NCBI RefSeq assembly: GCF_012726195.1
Contig: NZ_JAASAF010000008.1
Span: forward strand, 63,147 to 127,146
Length of the DNA: 64,000 nt
Reading direction: 5' to 3'
DNA from: Rhodococcus sp. HNM0563
GTDB lineage: Bacteria > Actinomycetota > Actinomycetes > Mycobacteriales > Mycobacteriaceae
Positions 63,467-64,000 of the stretch are shown here, piece after piece; position 1 is the first letter of the stretch, and every line of letters starts with the position of its first letter. The position numbers and the translations under genes are program-made. A model generated the notes under the pieces. That model was not told where the DNA came from, made no database searches, and was given only the letters and a program-made list of their open reading frames with translations.

Positions 63467-64000
63467 ATGAAGCTCCTCAGATGCGCTGGTGCCGTCGCGG
63501 TGGCAACGACGATGACGTTGTCGGGAACGCTGGCTCACGCCGACCCGGCGCCCCCGGTCGCCGAGCCGTACACCCTGCAGGAGCTCGTCGGTCCGTACCC
63601 GTCCGACCTTCCCGCGCGTGGCACCTTCATTCCGGTACTCGACGGATTCACCGGGATCCGCGATACCCGACCTGACCTGATGCAACGCAATCTCGATCGG
63701 ACCGTGGAGATCAACAACGGTGCGTCGGCAGTTGCTCAGCAGCGGGCATTGTTCGACAGCAACCACGAACGACTGGTGTCGTTATCGGACGGTTTCGGCG
63801 AGGGGCTCGGCGAGGCGTTCCGCACCGCCCTCCATGAGGGCCGACTGCCCAAGGTGCAGGCGCTTCTCGGAGGTGAGCTCAGTCGCGCCGTCGGCATCGC
63901 GAACCTTTCCCTCCTGGAGAAGCAGCACTGGAGCAATCCGCGGCCGTTCGAGGTGGCGCCCGACCGGATCCACTACTACTTCGGTGACGGAGTCAGCGGC
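63467..64000 (+). CDS. Secreted acid phosphatase-like (PAP2 family) protein, 3' end beyond window
   Basis: The ATG at 63467 has GGAAGGGAC upstream. Residues 1-25 (MKLLRCAGAVAVATTMTLSG, then LAHADP) are a Sec signal peptide. The 178 visible residues contain ASAVAQQRALFDSNHERLVSLSDGFGEGLGEAFRTAL and LGIANLSLLEKQHWSNPRPFE-like sequence, typical of the N-terminal part of bacterial class A acid phosphatases of actinobacteria. The KxxxxxxRP..SGH..H catalytic motifs are beyond the window edge, so activity is not confirmed. Confidence 0.7.
   Translation, partial: MKLLRCAGAVAVATTMTLSGTLAHADPAPPVAEPYTLQELVGPYPSDLPARGTFIPVLDGFTGIRDTRPDLMQRNLDRTVEINNGASAVAQQRALFDSNHERLVSLSDGFGEGLGEAFRTALHEGRLPKVQALLGGELSRAVGIANLSLLEKQHWSNPRPFEVAPDRIHYYFGDGVSG

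Overview
The window is high-GC DNA of a mycolata-type actinobacterium, most likely Rhodococcus or a close relative. Pointers are codon use, frequent GTG starts, EspC/WXG-like type VII secretion cargo genes, a mycothiol-dependent (maleylpyruvate isomerase-type) remnant, and PucR, MHS-transporter and acyl-CoA ligase catabolic operons. No rRNA, tRNA, CRISPR array, transposase or integrase was recognised. Functions are read from motifs and from knowledge of the families; no database was searched.

Positions 1-16200 form a defence-like island. A SNF2-type helicase (cut by the window edge) and an SF1/UvrD helicase on the minus strand diverge from a two-gene plus-strand operon: a large uncharacterised protein and a 1,654-residue DEAH helicase with zinc clusters and a DUF1998-type C-terminus. 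The pair resembles Druantia type III (DruH-DruE), here beside two extra helicases. Downstream lie the decayed 3' end of a second DruH-like gene, an AbiF/AbiD (Abi_2, HEPN) gene with a terminator-like hairpin RNA candidate just upstream, and a truncated HTH gene.

Positions 16800-30400 contain a duplicated block. A four-TM membrane protein, a glycine-zipper type VII cargo-like protein, an EspC-like small protein and a SnoaL-like protein occur at 16846-20507 and again, eroded, at 26341-29345. Different in-frame deletions mark each copy. Between the copies sits a possible cell-wall module: a kinase-like membrane protein, a natural SEDS-transpeptidase (FtsW/RodA-PBP) fusion and an MreB-like actin. 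The intact SnoaL gene has a MerR/SoxR-type promoter with a 19-bp spacer. An AraC regulator and a serine hydrolase follow the second copy.

Positions 31700-36500 hold small uncharacterised proteins, including a SUKH (SMI1/KNR4) protein and one gene split by a frameshift. The set looks like an orphan immunity-gene cluster.

Positions 36550-50340 are metabolic: a PucR regulator diverging from a ligase-MHS transporter-thiolase operon with a perfect operator palindrome between them; a proline iminopeptidase; folD behind a ZTP (pfl) riboswitch whose last hairpin covers the Shine-Dalgarno; an MFS-amidohydrolase-TetR operon with two matching operators; an acyl-CoA ligase; and a hexapeptide acetyltransferase.

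Positions 50500-57250 are one minus-strand operon: an EspC-like protein, a 796-residue type VII cargo-like protein and five paralogous lipoproteins, with a remnant of a second cargo gene inside the array. The right end carries a Upf1-like SF1 helicase, an MHS transporter, a small membrane protein, a deletion scar joining a truncated mycothiol-dependent isomerase to a truncated MarR gene, and the start of a secreted phosphatase.
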